Shown piece after piece: positions 6,867 to 15,909 of a stretch of 44,296 nucleotides of DNA. The position numbers and the translations under genes are program-made. The stretch lies in contig JBDSUJ010000045.1 in NCBI GenBank assembly GCA_039927815.1, positions 1 through 44,296 of the forward strand, in the 5' to 3' direction. The stretch is from Croceibacterium_A sp039927815. GTDB lineage: Bacteria; Pseudomonadota; Alphaproteobacteria; Sphingomonadales; Sphingomonadaceae. The notes under the pieces were generated by a model. That model saw only the letters and a program-made list of their open reading frames with translations. It searched no databases and had not been told where the DNA came from. How positions within the stretch are numbered: position 1 is the stretch's first letter; the number at the start of each line of letters is the position of its first letter.

Positions 6867-8429
6867 ATGCCCACTGTCAGAGAAGCGTCGTTCAAGGTCT
6901 TCGAGCACTTCGGTGTCGACCGCCTGTTTGGCAATCCCGGGAGTACGGAACTTCCGATGCTCAAGGGCTTGCCCGAGGGTTTTCGCTACGTCCTCGGCCT
7001 TAATGAAGCGGTCGTGGTCGGCATGGCCGACGGGTTCGCCCGTGCGGCGCGCAAGCCGGCGCTGGTCAACCTGCACAGCGCTGCCGGAACCGGCCATTCG
7101 CTGGGCAACCTGTTCACCGCGTACAAGAACAACACCCCTCTGATCGTCACCGCCGGGCAGCAGGCGCGCAGCATCCTGCCCTACGATCCTTTTCTGTACG
7201 CCGAGCGACCGAGCGAATTCCCGCGCCCATACGTCAAGTTCTCGGTCGAGCCGCTGCGCGCCGAGGATGTCCCGCTCGCGCTGACCCGCGCCTTTGTGAC
7301 CGCGCTGACCCCGCCGATGGGCCCGGTGTTCGTGTCGATTCCGGTCGATGACTGGGAGCGCGAATGCGACTGGCCGCCGCTGCCTGACCTGAGCCTGCGG
7401 ACGCTACCCGATCCGGCCGGCATCGCGCGGATCGCGGCGATGCTGGACGGGGCCAGCCGTCCGGCGCTGGTGGTCGGCACCGGGTGCGCCAACAGCGGCG
7501 GATGGAACGCGGCGATCGCGCTGGCCGAACACGCCGGGCTGGCGGTGTGGGCCGCCCCTTATGCCGCGCGCGAGACCTTTCCCGAGGACCACCCGCAGTT
7601 CGCCGGGTTCCTGCCCGCGTGGCGCGACAAGATCCGCGACCTCCTGGCGCCGCACGATGCCATCCTGGTGGCCGGCGCGCCTGTGTTCACTTACCATGTC
7701 GAGGGCAGCGGGCCGCACTGGCCAAAGGGCGCCAAGCTGATGGCGCTCAGCGAAGATATGCAGCACCTGGCCGCGTTGCCGGGCGGCGGCGGGGTTCTGG
7801 GCGAAGTGCGCGCTGGTTTCGAAATGCTCGCCGCGCAAGTTGGCGCGCGGTCGTTCAGCGGCACGCACCACCCGCTCAAGGACCCGGCGCCGGCGATGAC
7901 CGCGGGGTATGTCCTGCGCCGTATCGCCCTGCTGCGTCCCGAAAACGCGGTCGTGGTCGAGGAAGCGCCCACCGCGCGTGGGCCCGAGCACGATACCATG
8001 CCGATCGTGCGCGAAGGCGGGTTCTATACTTGCGCCAGCGGCGGCCTCGGTTACGGCCTGCCGGCTTCGATGGGCGTGGCCATGGGGCAGCCCGACAAGG
8101 TGATCGCGATCCTCGGCGACGGTTCGGCGATGTACACCATCCAGGGTCTGTTCTCGGCATTCCAGGAGCAGATCAATGTGAGCTTCGTGATCCTGAACAA
8201 CGGCGCCTACGCCGCGCTGACCGGCTTTTCCGCCGAATTCGGGATGAACCACGTCCCCGGGTGCGACCTGACCGGGCTCGATTTCGTCAAGCTGGCCGAG
8301 GCACAGGGGCTGCCCGCGCGGCTGGTGGATTCAGTCGCCGATGTGGACGAAGCACTGCGGTGGAGCTTTGCGCAAACCGGGCCAAGCCTGCTCGACGTGC
8401 GGATCGAAAACGCAGTCCACAGCCACTAA
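6867..8429 (+). CDS. Thiamine-diphosphate enzyme, benzoylformate decarboxylase-like
   Basis: A 520-residue ThDP-dependent 2-keto-acid decarboxylase. The alignment I can do by eye with Pseudomonas benzoylformate decarboxylase (MdlC) is close through the N-terminal domain. Ser26 (FGNPGSTELP), Glu47 (LNEAVVVG) and His70 (NLHSAAGTG) are present at the same numbers, and His277 (APVFTYH) matches the active-site His281. The ThDP/Mg motif runs from GDGS (417-420) to NNG (444-446). It would turn an aryl glyoxylate into an aryl aldehyde and CO2, or ligate or split aldehydes (carboligase/lyase chemistry). It follows the MFS gene by 38 bases. A glyoxylate intermediate is not an obvious part of the stilbene route, so the locus may serve a second branch. 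Confidence 0.9.
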   Translation: MPTVREASFKVFEHFGVDRLFGNPGSTELPMLKGLPEGFRYVLGLNEAVVVGMADGFARAARKPALVNLHSAAGTGHSLGNLFTAYKNNTPLIVTAGQQARSILPYDPFLYAERPSEFPRPYVKFSVEPLRAEDVPLALTRAFVTALTPPMGPVFVSIPVDDWERECDWPPLPDLSLRTLPDPAGIARIAAMLDGASRPALVVGTGCANSGGWNAAIALAEHAGLAVWAAPYAARETFPEDHPQFAGFLPAWRDKIRDLLAPHDAILVAGAPVFTYHVEGSGPHWPKGAKLMALSEDMQHLAALPGGGGVLGEVRAGFEMLAAQVGARSFSGTHHPLKDPAPAMTAGYVLRRIALLRPENAVVVEEAPTARGPEHDTMPIVREGGFYTCASGGLGYGLPASMGVAMGQPDKVIAILGDGSAMYTIQGLFSAFQEQINVSFVILNNGAYAALTGFSAEFGMNHVPGCDLTGLDFVKLAEAQGLPARLVDSVADVDEALRWSFAQTGPSLLDVRIENAVHSH

Positions 8430-8530
8430 CGCACGGCGAACCCTCAGCCACTGTTGCAAAATCAACCGAGGCTCGGCACAAGTCTTCCCGGAAGCGCTGG
8501 ACGACATAGCGCTCGACAGGGGAGAGTTTC

Positions 8531-11500
8531 ATGCGCGCTGTTGCCCGGCGGAGTTCCGCCATCGCCAATCCGGTCGTTGTTTCGCTGGGCGCACTGGCGT
8601 TGGCGTCGTTGTGGCCCTCAGCCGCCGTGGCCCAGGGTTCGGGTGCCCCGGCCAGCGCGCCGGACGACCGCCGGGCGCCTGCCGAACCGGCTGCGGAAAG
8701 CACCAGTGGGCCCGCCATCATCGTCACCGGCTCGCGCCTGGCGCGCTCGACGTTCAACACCCCGTCGCCGGTCACCGTTCTGGGTGCGGAAGAACTTGGG
8801 CGGCTGCAGGTCACCAACGTGGGACAGGCCACCGCCCAGTTGCCTTCCTTCCGCCCGTCCACCAATCCTTCGACGAACGGCTTCGGCAGCTTCAACGTCG
8901 GCGCGCAGATTGTGAATTTGCGCGGACTAGGGCTGACTCGCAACCTGGTGCTGGTCGACGGGCGTCGTTTTGCGCCCACCACCCGCGAGGGTTCCGTGGA
9001 CTTGAACTTCGTGCCCTCGACGCTCGTCAGCCGGATCGAGGTGGTGACCGGCGGTGCTTCGGCCGCTTATGGCTCGGACGCGATCGCGGGCGCGGTCAAC
9101 GTCATCCTGGATACCAAGCTGAACGGGCTCAAGGCGCAAGTGGATTACGCGGTCAGCCAAGAACACGACGGCGGCAATCTGCATGCTGGGCTGGGCTTTG
9201 GCCACGACTTTGCAGGCGGTGCGGGCCATTTCGTGATCGGTGGCGAATACAACCAGCAGCGCGTGGTCAGGAACTGCTTCTCGCGCGACTGGTGCAAGGT
9301 CGGCGGCGTCGTCACGAACCCCGGTTTCGCCGCTACGGCCGCGGCCCCGAACGGCAATGGCCAACCCAATTTCGTGCGCTCCGATACCAATGCCGGGTGG
9401 TACATCACCCCATCGGGCGTGGTGTCGCGTTTCAACAATGCTGCCGGGATCGGCAATGCCATCGCCAATCGCCTGGGCACCGGGGCGATTACCTTCGGCT
9501 CGGATGGGCAGGTTGTCGCTGCGCAGCAGGGCACGCTCGGGTCCGGCTTGAGCCAGATCGGCGGCGATCTTTTCCCGACCTACACCGACGTGGACTTGAT
9601 CGCTCCGGTCAAGCGCTACACGACTTTTGGTCACCTCGATTACGAATTCTCCGAAGCGCTGCGCGGTTTTGTCGAAGGTAGCTATGGCCACGTCGACGGG
9701 GGCACGTTCCAGTCGGCGTACTTCTCGTCAACAATCCCGATCTTCGCCGACAACCCCTACATCCCGCAGGCACTGCGCTCGCAACTGCCCGGATTCACCA
9801 CCCAGCCCGTTGCGCCGGCCACATTGATCCGGCCGGGCACGATCGGCGCACCCGCGGTCACGACCTTCAATCTTGGCCGAGAATTCAATGACATTGCGCG
9901 CGGATTCAGCCGCTCGGTCGCCGACTCCTACCGCGCAACAACCGGTCTGTCCGGCCAGCTCAGCAGCCGGTTCAGCTGGGATGCCTATTACCAGTACGGT
10001 CGCACCGACCGGACCCAGACCGTCGACAACAACCTTGTCACCGGCGACCCGACCAGGCCGGTCGGCAATCCCACCCGTACCAGCACGACGACGTTGGCGC
10101 AGTCGAATGCGCGGTTCTTCTTTGCCGCCGATGCAGTCGTCGATCCAGCCACCAAGCAAGTGACATGCCGCGCGCTGCTCAGCCCCGATCCCGCCTTGCG
10201 CGCCGCGGCCGCCGGCTGCGTTCCGATCAACCTGTTCGGCGCCGGCAACGTGACCCAGCAGGGGAAGGCCTATATCTACGGGCAGCTGCGCGAAGATATC
10301 AAACTGAGCCAGAACGTGTTGGCCGCCAACTTGCGCGGTGAGACAGGCGACCTGCTGGCAGGCCCCTTGTCGTTTGCCCTCGGCGGCGAATACCGGATCG
10401 ACCAGATCGACGTCACGCACGACGCGCTGTCGAACTTGTACGCCTATTTCCAGAACTTCGGTTCCGACTACAATGGCAAGACCAAGGTGATCGAGGGCTA
10501 CCTGGAAGCCGAGCTGCCGATCCTCAAGGACGTCCCCTTCTTCCATTCGCTGACCTTGAACGGGGCTGTCCGTCAGGCGCATTACGCCATCTCGGGCTTT
10601 GGCAGCGCGCAACGGATCGCGGCCAGCAGCAGCTTCGACGCCACCACCTGGAAGGTCAGCGGCAATTGGGAACCATTCAATTGGCTGCGGTTCAGAGCCA
10701 CCCAGTCGCGAGACGTCAGGGCGCCCAACTTCGCGGAGCTGTTCCTGGCCTCGGCCGGCCAGTTCACCGGCGTGACCAATCCTTTTGTGCTGACCAGCGC
10801 GGGCGCGAGAACGACCGATTTCCCGGCTATCTTTAACGGCGGGTCGCCGACCGTGGGGCCGGAAAAGGCCGATACGACCACCGTCGGAATGGTGTTCAGC
10901 CCACGCGCCGGCGCCCTGCGCAACCTGCGCCTTTCGGTCGACGGGTACCGGATCAAGATCCAGGGTTACATCGGAGCCATTCCGGGGGGCGCGCAGACCA
11001 TCGTTGACCGCTGTTTCTCTGGTCAGGCTCAGTTCTGCGCCCTCGTCGACCGCGATCCTGCAAGCGGCGCCCTCACGGCGATCCGCAATTCCAACATCAA
11101 TCTCGACTACATCCTTGAAAAGGGCATCGACTTCGAAGCGGATTACCGCATCCCGCTGTCGTCCGGCTATTCGCTGCAGATGCGCGGCATCGCAACGTAT
11201 GTGGATACGCTGCAAACGGCCACGCTGGGGACGGTGGTAGACCGCGCTGGCCAGACGGGCGGCTCGGCGGGGCTCGCCGCACCCCATTGGCTGGTTAATC
11301 TAACTGCCGCGCTGTTCGCGCCGCAGTGGAACGTGACGCTGCAGGGCCGCTACATCGACAAGGGGCTTTACGATGCGCAGCGTATCGGACCCGACAATCC
11401 AGCGTACGCCACTACCCTGCTGAATTCGATCAGCGACAATCACGTCGACAGCCGCTTCTACGTCAACCTGTTTGGATCGTATTTCATCGATACCGACAAG

Positions 11501-11641
11501 CGTTACGAAGTATTCGGATCGATCAGCAACTTGTTCGACAAGGATCCGCCGGCCGCGCCGGAGACGCAGTTTTACACCAATCCGGTCTACTTCGACACGC
11601 TGGGCCGCTACTTTCGCGTCGGCGCGCGCGTGAAGCTGTAG
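8531..11641 (+). CDS. TonB-dependent outer-membrane receptor
   Basis: A 1036-residue outer-membrane receptor. A signal peptide of about 35 residues ends at AVAQG. The plug domain follows (IIVTGSRLARSTF, LRGLGLTRNLVLVDGRR, RIEVVTGGASAAYGSDAIAGAVNVIL), then a long 22-strand barrel ending in the aromatic-poor but typical terminal strand RVGARVKL. The start ATG 8531 has GGGGAGAG upstream. It follows the ThDP gene after a 101-base gap, which may hold its own promoter. In sphingomonads such receptors import lignin-derived biaryls (DdvT is the known case). This one is probably the outer-membrane entry for the dimer degraded by the surrounding enzymes. It lacks an obvious N-terminal signalling (STN) domain, so sigma/anti-sigma control is not indicated. 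Confidence 0.93.
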   Translation: MRAVARRSSAIANPVVVSLGALALASLWPSAAVAQGSGAPASAPDDRRAPAEPAAESTSGPAIIVTGSRLARSTFNTPSPVTVLGAEELGRLQVTNVGQATAQLPSFRPSTNPSTNGFGSFNVGAQIVNLRGLGLTRNLVLVDGRRFAPTTREGSVDLNFVPSTLVSRIEVVTGGASAAYGSDAIAGAVNVILDTKLNGLKAQVDYAVSQEHDGGNLHAGLGFGHDFAGGAGHFVIGGEYNQQRVVRNCFSRDWCKVGGVVTNPGFAATAAAPNGNGQPNFVRSDTNAGWYITPSGVVSRFNNAAGIGNAIANRLGTGAITFGSDGQVVAAQQGTLGSGLSQIGGDLFPTYTDVDLIAPVKRYTTFGHLDYEFSEALRGFVEGSYGHVDGGTFQSAYFSSTIPIFADNPYIPQALRSQLPGFTTQPVAPATLIRPGTIGAPAVTTFNLGREFNDIARGFSRSVADSYRATTGLSGQLSSRFSWDAYYQYGRTDRTQTVDNNLVTGDPTRPVGNPTRTSTTTLAQSNARFFFAADAVVDPATKQVTCRALLSPDPALRAAAAGCVPINLFGAGNVTQQGKAYIYGQLREDIKLSQNVLAANLRGETGDLLAGPLSFALGGEYRIDQIDVTHDALSNLYAYFQNFGSDYNGKTKVIEGYLEAELPILKDVPFFHSLTLNGAVRQAHYAISGFGSAQRIAASSSFDATTWKVSGNWEPFNWLRFRATQSRDVRAPNFAELFLASAGQFTGVTNPFVLTSAGARTTDFPAIFNGGSPTVGPEKADTTTVGMVFSPRAGALRNLRLSVDGYRIKIQGYIGAIPGGAQTIVDRCFSGQAQFCALVDRDPASGALTAIRNSNINLDYILEKGIDFEADYRIPLSSGYSLQMRGIATYVDTLQTATLGTVVDRAGQTGGSAGLAAPHWLVNLTAALFAPQWNVTLQGRYIDKGLYDAQRIGPDNPAYATTLLNSISDNHVDSRFYVNLFGSYFIDTDKRYEVFGSISNLFDKDPPAAPETQFYTNPVYFDTLGRYFRVGARVKL

Positions 11642-11647
11642 CCCGGA

Positions 11648-11908
11648 TCAGGCGCGCAGCCGACGCCGGGCCGGGTGATCAATCAGTTCGGCGAGCATCG
11701 GCTGCGTCGCGAGGAGCCTGTCGAGGTCTGAGAAGGCCTGCTCGATCTCGCGCCGCTTGTCGAGGATCAGCCGGGCAACGCCGTTGGTCAGCCCGCCCTC
11801 GTCGCCCACGCGGCCAAGCGAGGCGGCAATGTCGGCGATGACCGCCATTTCAGGGGAATCGTGCAAGTGGCCGCGCTCGTCGCGGAACGCCTCGATGGAT
11901 TTGGCCAT
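11648..11908 (-). CDS. Small hypothetical protein
   Basis: An 86-residue soluble, charged protein with two predicted helices (SPEMAVIADIAASLGRV and RLILDKRREIEQAFSDLDRLLA) and a basic C-terminus. It converges on the TonB receptor, with six bases between the stops. No strong ribosome site precedes ATG 11908. I do not recognise the family. The amphipathic periodicity suggests a real protein rather than an antisense shadow, but the evidence is modest. Confidence 0.5.
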   Translation of the reverse strand: MAKSIEAFRDERGHLHDSPEMAVIADIAASLGRVGDEGGLTNGVARLILDKRREIEQAFSDLDRLLATQPMLAELIDHPARRRLRA

Positions 11909-12026
11909 GGGTTTTAAGCCTGTGTTGCCGCGGTTTGTCCCGCGAATTCAAGCAACCACAGTCGCGCCGCGGTGTCGCTCAGCTTGCGGGCCGGTGTCGC
12001 GCTATGAAACGGCGCGCCCGGAAAAG

Positions 12027-12476
12027 TTAATGCCGCGCAAACCGGTCCAGCACCGCGCCCGACCAGCCCATGATTGCCTTCGAAGCGATCTTCCACTCGC
12101 CGCCCTCTTTAACGACGACGTCGCGGATATGTCCGCACCAGTGGACATGGGGCGGCTCGGGCGGGCGGTTTATTGTCGCCCAGGCATAACTGCGCACGGT
12201 CCAGCGATCCGGTCCGGCCGGTTCGAACACCAGTTGCGCCATCTGGTGCTGGTGACCCGGAAAGTCGGGACGGTCATGGAACTTGCGCACCAGCTTGCGG
12301 ATCTCAGCACGCCCCGTGCGCACCTCGATCTCACCCGTGGCCGTCTCCTCGGTCGCTTGCGCATCTTCGATAAACAGCGCGACGTAGCCATCGGTGTCCC
12401 CGGTATCGAGCGTCCAGCAGTAGCGGGCGTAGAGCTCGCGAATCGCCAGGTCGTCGTCGACGGGGGGACGGGTCAT
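12027..12476 (-). CDS. NTF2/SnoaL-like protein (third in locus)
   Basis: A 149-residue SnoaL_4/NTF2-like protein: IRELYARYCWTLDTGD at the N-terminus, an acidic FIEDAQATEE segment, and C-terminal strands with WKIASKAIMGWSG. The start is ATG 12476, with AGGAG seven bases upstream and an ATGA overlap with the MFS stop. It is the last gene of a DUF3237-MFS-NTF2 operon. It is clearly more distant from the tandem pair at 668-1650 than those two are from each other. The strict coupling to a DUF3237 protein points to a shared pathway step. A lyase or decarboxylase-assisting role on an aromatic dimer is plausible, and a non-catalytic ligand-binding role cannot be excluded. Confidence 0.85.
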   Translation of the reverse strand: MTRPPVDDDLAIRELYARYCWTLDTGDTDGYVALFIEDAQATEETATGEIEVRTGRAEIRKLVRKFHDRPDFPGHQHQMAQLVFEPAGPDRWTVRSYAWATINRPPEPPHVHWCGHIRDVVVKEGGEWKIASKAIMGWSGAVLDRFARH

Positions 12477-13726
12477 TTGGCAACTCCTGACAAGGATCGG
12501 CGAGCGACGAGGCGGGGCGCTGTCTCGCGCAGGAACAAGGCGGTCATCGCGCCGAGCACCGCCAGCGCCACCAGCAGCCACAACGGCGCGGCCAGACCGT
12601 AGCGGTCCGACATCGCGCCCGCGAGCGACGGTGACAGCACCCCGCCGAGTATCTCACCCAAGCCCATGACGACCCCGATAGCCGTAGCGGCCTGGCGCGG
12701 ATCGACCGATTCGGTTGGGACCGTGGCCATGAACATCGGGAAGATTCCGTTGAACATCCACCCGACGAAGAAGATCGCCCCGAGTGCCCACGCCGGGCCG
12801 CTGTAATACAGCGCCGCGAGCGGCAGGATCGTGCCCACCAGCGTGAAACCGGCCATGACGGGTCGCCGGCCGATGTAATCCGACAGGCCCGGGATAAGGA
12901 ACGAACTGAGCGCCGAGGCCACCCCCAGCACCGCCATCAGCCACGCCGTCGTGCCCGGATCGTAGCCGCGCCTTTGAACCAGGATCAGCGGCATGAACGC
13001 CCACGTCACCACCAGATAGGAAACCAGAAGCACTGACATGACCGCACAGGCGAGCACGTTGCGGTCGGTCAACGTGACGCGCAGCGGCACCTTCTCCAGC
13101 GTCGCGCCTGGCGGAGCGGCGGGCGGTGCGCGCTCGACCACCAGCAGCGCGATCAGCAGCGCCGAAACAAGCCCGGGTGCGGCGGCGAGGAAGAAGCCGT
13201 TGCGCCAGCCCCACGCCGCCGCCAGCGGCAGCAGCACCAGCGGCGCGACGGTCGAGCCGAGCAAGCTGGAGCCGAGGTTCTGCGCGATCCCCATCGCCAC
13301 CCCGCGCCGCTCGGGCGTCACTTCGGCGGCCACCATCGCGTGGCTCAGCGGCATGACCCCGCCTTCTGACAGGCCCATCACCAGCCGCGCGCCGAGCAGC
13401 ATCAGGAACCCGGTCGCGAGGCCCGAGACCACCGAGCACAGCGAAAACACCACCGTCGAGACGACGATGATCACCTTGCGCCGCCCGGCCTTGTCCGACA
13501 GCCACGAGACGAAGATTGCCGCGATCGCCCAGGTGAACGACAGCGCCGATCCGAGCAGTCCCACTTGCGTGTAAGTCAGCCCCAACTCCGGCTGCACGAA
13601 CGGCATCAGGAAATTCATCGCGTTCCGGTCAAAGAACAGTATCCCGAAGTTCACGCACAGCAGCGTGACCAGCAGCGCCTGGTAAGCGGACGATGACCGA
13701 ACCCGCGCCGGTTCCGCCACCGTCAC
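12473..13726 (-). CDS. MFS transporter (metabolite:H+ symporter type)
   Basis: A 417-residue twelve-helix major facilitator. The first helix contains LLCVNFGILFFDRNAMNFLMP. The loop 2-3 motif is WLSDKAGRRKV, and the second half repeats it as LSDYIGRRPVMAG. I start it at GTG 13726, because it overlaps the DUF3237 stop in a GTGA arrangement and the upstream in-frame ATG lies inside that gene. It sits in the middle of the three-gene leftward operon. It is related to carriers for organic acids such as hexuronate, phthalate and other aromatic acids. It probably moves the carboxylated dimer or a product across the inner membrane. Confidence 0.88.
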   Translation of the reverse strand: MTVAEPARVRSSSAYQALLVTLLCVNFGILFFDRNAMNFLMPFVQPELGLTYTQVGLLGSALSFTWAIAAIFVSWLSDKAGRRKVIIVVSTVVFSLCSVVSGLATGFLMLLGARLVMGLSEGGVMPLSHAMVAAEVTPERRGVAMGIAQNLGSSLLGSTVAPLVLLPLAAAWGWRNGFFLAAAPGLVSALLIALLVVERAPPAAPPGATLEKVPLRVTLTDRNVLACAVMSVLLVSYLVVTWAFMPLILVQRRGYDPGTTAWLMAVLGVASALSSFLIPGLSDYIGRRPVMAGFTLVGTILPLAALYYSGPAWALGAIFFVGWMFNGIFPMFMATVPTESVDPRQAATAIGVVMGLGEILGGVLSPSLAGAMSDRYGLAAPLWLLVALAVLGAMTALFLRETAPRLVARRSLSGVAK

Positions 13727-14184
13727 AGCACCCGCCACACCCACAGCCTGATGCTGCTGGCGTAACGCGCGCCGCTGCACACGAAGATCGACTTGTTGAG
13801 CCAGTCGTACGGCCCATCCGGCGCGATGAATTCAGGCACCGTGCGGAAATAGTATTCGGCCGGATCGACGTCCTCACCCGCGCGCAGCCGCGCCATTACT
13901 TCGGGCGGGCCGTGGCGCAGGCCCTTGTTGCGCAGCTGGATCAGTGCGCCGTCGTCGGTCTCGATCGCGTAAGTGGCATCGGCGACGGTGACTCCGTCGG
14001 GGCGGGTCAGTTGCCAGTCGGCCGCGTTGCCCATCAGCTTGCCGGTGATCCGCGGCCCCTTCACATAGCCCCCCGCGCTGATCGGGATGATCCGGCGGGT
14101 GCCGTCGACGACCGCCCCGATCTCGCGCGGTGGCTCCAGCTCGCCGCTCGCCTCGTAGACGAATTCCAGCTCCGGCTTGATCAC
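13723..14184 (-). CDS. DUF3237 protein, possible PhcF/PhcG-like decarboxylase
   Basis: A 153-residue DUF3237 protein. Recognisable blocks are FVYEASGELEPPREIG, GTRRIIPISAGGYVKGPRI, GKLMGNAADWQLTRPDGV, ATYAIETDDGALIQLRNKG and FRTVPEF near the C-terminus. The start is GTG 14184, preceded by GAGGAGAG. A longer frame upstream is antisense to the GMC gene. As I recall, the two phenylcoumaran decarboxylases of Sphingobium SYK-6, PhcF and PhcG, are DUF3237 proteins that each act on one enantiomer of a carboxylated dehydrodiconiferyl alcohol to give a stilbene. Here it is coupled to a transporter and an NTF2-like gene. It diverges by 63 bases from a GMC oxidoreductase, the family of PhcC/PhcD, so the same chemistry is a good candidate. 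Many DUF3237 proteins have no known function, so the assignment is tentative. Confidence 0.85.
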   Translation of the reverse strand: MIKPELEFVYEASGELEPPREIGAVVDGTRRIIPISAGGYVKGPRITGKLMGNAADWQLTRPDGVTVADATYAIETDDGALIQLRNKGLRHGPPEVMARLRAGEDVDPAEYYFRTVPEFIAPDGPYDWLNKSIFVCSGARYASSIRLWVWRVL

Positions 14185-14247
14185 TCGCCTCTCCTCATTT
14201 CCCGCGTACCACCCTAGCGTGCCAATCAAATCGAATCGAGGAGTGGG
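14185..14247. promoter_or_regulatory. Short divergent promoter region, DUF3237 operon / GMC gene
   Basis: Only 63 bases separate the start codons of two divergent units, and they include the ribosome sites of both (GAGGAGAG leftward, GAGGAGTGGG rightward). The promoters must overlap here or extend into the opposite coding region, which fits co-regulation of the oxidoreductase and the DUF3237-MFS-NTF2 operon. I see no clear palindrome. Confidence 0.4.
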
Positions 14248-15909
14248 ATGATGGCGGCGGATATCTTTGCCGACTACGTGATCGTGGGCGCGGGGAGCGC
14301 GGGCTGCGTGCTGGCCAGCCGCTTGACCGAAAGCGGCGCGCACAAGGTGGTGCTGCTGGAAGCCGGCGGCGACGACCGGCCGTTCCACGAGCCGAGCCAG
14401 TTCATCTCCAACGTCATGATCCACACCCCGATCGGGTTCGGCAAGACGCTCAACGACCCCAAGGTCAACTGGCTCTATGAGACCGAGATTGACGCAGGCT
14501 CGGGCAATCGCCGCCACAAGTGGCCCAAGGGCAAGGTCCTGGGCGGTTCGAGCTCGATCAATGGCCTGCTTTACGTCCGCGGCCAGTCCGCCGATTACGA
14601 CGGCTGGGCGCAGATGGGCGCGCGCGGGTGGTCATGGTCAGACGTGCTGCCGTGGTTCCGCAAGAGCGAAAACCAGGAGCGCGGCGAGGATGAGCACCAC
14701 GGCAGCGGCGGGCCGCTCAACGTGGCCGACTTTCCCGAGGAGCACCCGGTCAGCGCGGCGATCGTCGAAGCCTGCGTTGAAGCGGGAATCCCGTTCAAGA
14801 AAGATCTCAACGACGGCAACCAGGAAGGCGTCAGCTTCTTCCAGATGACCGCCAAGAACGGCCGCCGTCATTCGGCCGCGGTGGCTTACCTCCACCCGGC
14901 GATGAAGCGCGCCAACCTGACGGTCGAAAAACGCGCGATGGCGACCAGGATCCTGTGGGACGGGCGGCGCGCGATCGGGGTCGAGTTCATCCAGAACGGC
15001 GAAAAACGCCGGGCGATGGCGGGACGCGAAGTTATCCTTGCGGCGGGCGCGGTGGAAAGCCCCAAGCTGCTGGAAGTATCGGGGGTCGGCCAAGGCGGCC
15101 TTCTGCAAGCGCTTGGCGTGCCCGTGGTCCACGAATCGCCGCTGGTCGGCGAGAACATGCAGGACCACTACATGATCGGCTGCCAGGCGGCGCTGAAGGA
15201 GCCGCACCATTCGATCAACCGGCTCGCGAGCGGGGTGCGCCTGCTGGGCGAAATCGCCAAGTACGGCCTCACCCGCAAGGGTTTGCTGAGCTATGCGGTC
15301 GGCCATGGCTGCGCGTTTGCCAAGAGCCGCGTGGAACTCGATTTCCCCGACATCCAGATCCACGTGATGGCGGCCTCGATGGATCTGGAATATCTCAATC
15401 AGTACCAGGGGCTGCGGCTCGACAAAGAGCCGGGCATGGCCAGCAACCCGTGCCAGGTGCGCCCCGAATCGCGCGGCAGCATTCACGCGAAATCGCCCGA
15501 CGGGCTGGAGCGGCCGAAGATCGTGCCCAACTACCTATCCGATCCGATCGACAAGCAAAGCGTGGTCGACCAGCTCAAGCTGATCCGCAAGATCTGGCAG
15601 CAGCCGGCGCTGGAGCCTTACCTCAGGGACAAAGGCGATCCGTTCGGCGAGACCGACGCCGACATGCTCGAATACGCGAAACTGGCGGGGGGCACGCTGT
15701 ACCACTGCGTCGGCACCGTCGCGATGGGCGACGAACGATTTCCACTCGATCCCGAACTGCGCGTACGCGGTGTCGAAGGTCTGCGAGTGATCGACGCCAG
15801 CGTCATGCCCAAGATCAGCAGCGGCAACACGAACGCCCCCACCATCATGATTGCGGAAAAAGGCGCGGCCATGGTGCTGGCGAGCGCGAAGGAAGCGGTA
15901 GCGGCCTAG
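14248..15909 (+). CDS. GMC-family FAD-dependent alcohol oxidoreductase
   Basis: A 553-residue glucose-methanol-choline oxidoreductase. FAD binds at GAGSAG (residues 14-19) with LLEAGG at the end of strand two, and GKVLGGSSSINGLLYVRG is the GMC signature. The C-terminal active site has His486 (LYHCVG) and Asn529 (SGNTNAPT), the His/Asn pair of choline-dehydrogenase-like members. It would oxidise a primary alcohol to the aldehyde or acid. Sphingomonad relatives act on side-chain alcohols of lignin dimers and of hydroxypropiovanillone (PhcC, PhcD and HpvZ are the known examples). No signal peptide is visible. The known Phc enzymes are membrane-associated, which I cannot judge here. It ends at 15909, sharing a CTAG with the convergent lipoprotein gene so that both stop codons are read from the same four bases. 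Confidence 0.92.
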   Translation: MMAADIFADYVIVGAGSAGCVLASRLTESGAHKVVLLEAGGDDRPFHEPSQFISNVMIHTPIGFGKTLNDPKVNWLYETEIDAGSGNRRHKWPKGKVLGGSSSINGLLYVRGQSADYDGWAQMGARGWSWSDVLPWFRKSENQERGEDEHHGSGGPLNVADFPEEHPVSAAIVEACVEAGIPFKKDLNDGNQEGVSFFQMTAKNGRRHSAAVAYLHPAMKRANLTVEKRAMATRILWDGRRAIGVEFIQNGEKRRAMAGREVILAAGAVESPKLLEVSGVGQGGLLQALGVPVVHESPLVGENMQDHYMIGCQAALKEPHHSINRLASGVRLLGEIAKYGLTRKGLLSYAVGHGCAFAKSRVELDFPDIQIHVMAASMDLEYLNQYQGLRLDKEPGMASNPCQVRPESRGSIHAKSPDGLERPKIVPNYLSDPIDKQSVVDQLKLIRKIWQQPALEPYLRDKGDPFGETDADMLEYAKLAGGTLYHCVGTVAMGDERFPLDPELRVRGVEGLRVIDASVMPKISSGNTNAPTIMIAEKGAAMVLASAKEAVAA

